A stretch of 21,994 nt of DNA from Candidatus Avipropionibacterium avicola (GTDB lineage: Bacteria > Actinomycetota > Actinomycetes > Propionibacteriales > Propionibacteriaceae): assembly GCA_018715445.1 (NCBI GenBank), contig DVLP01000040.1, positions 1 through 21,994 on the forward strand. The letters run 5' to 3'. The notes under the pieces were generated by a model that saw nothing but the letters and a program-made list of their open reading frames with translations, was not told the DNA's origin and did not search any database. Shown here one piece after another: positions 20,001 through 21,994 of the stretch (position 1 is its first letter; the number at the start of each line of letters is the position of its first letter). The translations under genes and the position numbers were made by a program.

Positions 20001-21994
20001 ATGAGCGTCCACCCGATCAGCCGACCGTCGGCGGCCGACCGTGCGCATCGGTTGGTGCTCGGCCCACCGGAGGTCGTCCAGGCGCCGGAACTGACCGCCG
20101 CGCAACAACAGGTGGTGGAGCACACCGGCGGTCCGTTGCTGGTGGTCGGCGGTCCGGGCACCGGCAAGACCCTCACCCTGGCCGAGGCGGCGACCGCCCG
20201 GATCGCCGAGGGGATGTCGTCGGAATCGGTGCTGGTGCTGACCTTCGGGCGTCGCGCCGCGCGCGCCATGAGGCGTCGGATCTCGGCCCGACTGGACCGC
20301 ACGCTCGGCTCCCCGATGGCCTTCACCGTCCACGGTTTCTGCCTGGCCCTGCTGCAGCGTTACGGCGATGCCGAGGTGTACGGCGACGGCCTGCGTCTGC
20401 TGAGCGGATCCGAGCAGGAGTTCCGGGTGCGGGAGGTGCTCAACGGCACCGATCCTGCCAGTTGGCCCGAGGAGCTGGAGCAGGCCTGGTCGACACGGGC
20501 CTTCGCCGCCGAGATCCGATCCGTGCTGGCCCGGACGCGGCAGTGGGGGATGGACCCCGAGGATCTGGTCACTGCCGGGCGGATCACCCACCAGGACGCC
20601 TGGGTGCGGGTCGGCGAGTTCTTCGGCGAGTACCTCGACGTGCTCGATGCCGAACGGGTGATGGACTACGAGGAACTGGTGATGCGCACCCGCATCATGT
20701 TGGCCGACCCAGAGGTGGGTGACCAGGTCCGCGCCCAGTTCCGGGCGATCTACGTCGACGAGTACGCCGAACTCGACCCGGCCCAGACCGGGCTGCTGTC
20801 CGACCTGGTCACCCCCGACACCACCGTCGTGGCCGCCGGTGACCCCGACCAGGCGATCTTCGGCTTCCGTGGCTCCCTCGGACGCGGCATCCTCGACTTC
20901 TCCGACAGCTTCACCACCGCCGCCGGGGAGCCGGCCCCGGTGCTGGCCCTGGCGCAGGACCATCGCAGCGCTCGGGCCGTGGTCGCCGCATCGAACCGGC
21001 TCTCGCGGCGACTGCCGCTGCCACGCGCGGTGCCCGGCGAAGTCAGGCTCGCCCTGCGTGAGCGCAGCAGCACCCGAGCGGAGCGGGGTCGGGTCGAGGT
21101 CCACACCTGTGAGACCGCCGGCGCCGAGGCCGACCACATCGCCCACCTGTTGCGGCGCGCCCACCTGCACGACGAGCTGGCCTGGAACGACATGGCGGTC
21201 CTGGTCCGCTCCGGACGTCAGAGCATCCCGACGCTGGTCCGGGCGCTCACCGCGGCCGGGGTGCCGGTGACGGTGGCCGGCGACGAGATCCCGTTGGCGG
21301 CCGAGCTGGCGGTCCGTCCGCTGCTGCTCGGCCTGCAGGTCGCGGTCGGGTCCCTGCCGTTGACCCGTGACGATGCCGCCGCCCTGATGCTCTCCCCGTT
21401 GGGGGGCCTCGATGCGCTGGGCCTGCGCCGACTGGGCCGGGTGCTGCGCGAGGCCGAGCGGTCCGAGCTCGCCGGGGCCGGGCTGCCACGCCCGTCGGAC
21501 GAGCTGCTGCGGCTCGCCCTGCTCGATCCCGAGGTGCTGGAGTCGTGTCCCGAGACGACTGAGGTCGCCCGGGCCCGCAAGCTCGGCGAGTTGCTGCGCC
21601 TGGTCGGGCGTCGGGTCGACGAGCGGGCCGGGGCCGCGGAGGCCCTGTGGCTGCTGTGGTCGGCGACCTCCTGGCCGCAACGCCTGGCCGACCAGGCCCT
21701 GGCCGGTGGCGATGCGGGTCGCCGCGCCGATCGCGACCTCGACGCGGTGTGCGCCCTGTTCGACCTGGCGGCACGCTCGGAGGAGGAGTCTGGCCGACGG
21801 GCCGTCGCCTCCTTCGTGGCCGAGGTCGAGTCGCAACAGATCCCGAACGACTCGTCGGCCCAGGAGGCCACCGGCCAGGCCCCCCTCGACCTGCGCGGCG
21901 GCCGGGTCCGCGTCGCCACGGCGCACCGGGCCAAGGGACAGCAGTGGCCGCTCGTCGTGGTGGCCGGGGTCCAGGAGGGCGTCTGGCCGAACCT
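20001..21994 (+). CDS. adnA: UvrD/REP-type DNA helicase, AdnA-like (5' part, runs off the window)
   Basis: The frame is open from ATG 20001 to the right edge, giving 664 residues without a stop. Superfamily 1 helicase motifs are visible: Walker A GGPGTGKT (50-57, K56), motif Ia VLVLTFGRRAARAMRRRI, Walker B IYVDEYAELDPAQ (D253, E254), motif III VVAAGDPDQAIFGFRG, and near the end RVATAHRAKGQQWPLVVVAGVQEGVWP (motif V region). The DEYAELDPAQ form and LMLSPLGGLDALGLRRLGR are features I associate with AdnA, one half of the actinobacterial AdnAB helicase-nuclease that resects double-strand breaks as RecBCD does elsewhere. A RecB-type nuclease domain should follow beyond the window, and adnB after it; neither can be seen. 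Mycobacteria also carry adnAB near moeZ. A solitary UvrD-like helicase is the alternative. Confidence 0.82.
   Translation, partial: MSVHPISRPSAADRAHRLVLGPPEVVQAPELTAAQQQVVEHTGGPLLVVGGPGTGKTLTLAEAATARIAEGMSSESVLVLTFGRRAARAMRRRISARLDRTLGSPMAFTVHGFCLALLQRYGDAEVYGDGLRLLSGSEQEFRVREVLNGTDPASWPEELEQAWSTRAFAAEIRSVLARTRQWGMDPEDLVTAGRITHQDAWVRVGEFFGEYLDVLDAERVMDYEELVMRTRIMLADPEVGDQVRAQFRAIYVDEYAELDPAQTGLLSDLVTPDTTVVAAGDPDQAIFGFRGSLGRGILDFSDSFTTAAGEPAPVLALAQDHRSARAVVAASNRLSRRLPLPRAVPGEVRLALRERSSTRAERGRVEVHTCETAGAEADHIAHLLRRAHLHDELAWNDMAVLVRSGRQSIPTLVRALTAAGVPVTVAGDEIPLAAELAVRPLLLGLQVAVGSLPLTRDDAAALMLSPLGGLDALGLRRLGRVLREAERSELAGAGLPRPSDELLRLALLDPEVLESCPETTEVARARKLGELLRLVGRRVDERAGAAEALWLLWSATSWPQRLADQALAGGDAGRRADRDLDAVCALFDLAARSEEESGRRAVASFVAEVESQQIPNDSSAQEATGQAPLDLRGGRVRVATAHRAKGQQWPLVVVAGVQEGVWPN

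Noticed and set aside
1..21994. CRISPR arrays, tRNA or rRNA genes, transposases, phage genes, toxin-antitoxin pairs, riboswitches
   Set aside because: None was found on reading both strands. The ribbon-helix-helix-like segment in the Clp-N protein has no neighbouring toxin, so a toxin-antitoxin reading was dropped.

Overview
This is a GC-rich, tightly packed stretch of an Actinomycetota chromosome. The evidence is a SigA/HrdB-type sigma factor, a SepH division protein, a MoeZ-type fused E1/rhodanese, a coproporphyrin ferrochelatase with the actinobacterial cysteine cluster, an AdnA-like helicase, many GTG starts, and many starts preceded at 6-7 nt by a -10-like hexamer (leaderless style). Propionibacteriales would fit, but that is an impression rather than something a marker here proves.

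Layout. 1-2446 (+): the 3' end of the principal sigma factor, a stand-alone LigD-type primase-polymerase domain, a small two-helix membrane protein and a DUF1707 membrane protein. A hairpin terminator at 2467-2497 separates these from a convergent small zinc-ribbon-like gene (DUF7455 type, minus strand, 2519-2713). 2714-3083 is a non-coding divergent promoter region. 3084-7645 (+): the two subunits of a second type IIA topoisomerase (ParE and ParC type). 7695-10343 (+): a GNAT acetyltransferase fused to an ADP-forming acyl-CoA-synthetase-like module (PatA type). 10393-12097 (+): a DUF5998 protein and an alkaline-phosphatase-superfamily phosphodiesterase. 12085-13340: a divergent pair not expected in this block, a lactonase-type amidohydrolase (-) and an L-rhamnose mutarotase-like protein (+). 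13401-14893 (+): thymidine kinase and 3-mercaptopyruvate sulfurtransferase, overlapping by ATGA. 14949-15617 (+): a small protein joining a ribbon-helix-helix-like N-terminus to a Clp-N/ClpR-like domain. 15651-17090 (-): SepH. 17222-18385 (+): ferrochelatase. 18401-19612 (+): MoeZ. 19641-19844 (-): cold-shock protein. 20001-end (+): the start of an AdnA-like UvrD helicase, running off the window.

Most of this is a conserved actinobacterial housekeeping neighbourhood; from memory the Streptomyces hrdB-parE-parC-...-sepH block has the same order. I see no prophage, insertion sequence, CRISPR array, RNA gene or defence island. The points most worth a second look are regulatory or architectural: a strong Shine-Dalgarno and in-frame ATG inside moeZ exactly at the start of its rhodanese domain; twin TATAGT boxes 11 bp apart before the RHH/Clp-N gene; a SepH lacking the usual N-terminal region; two perfect hairpins in the csp leader; an in-frame 27-nt duplication resembling a dispersed PELVEGP/PSTSSGT-type repeat in the ferrochelatase tail; and the sugar lactonase-mutarotase pair set into core genes.
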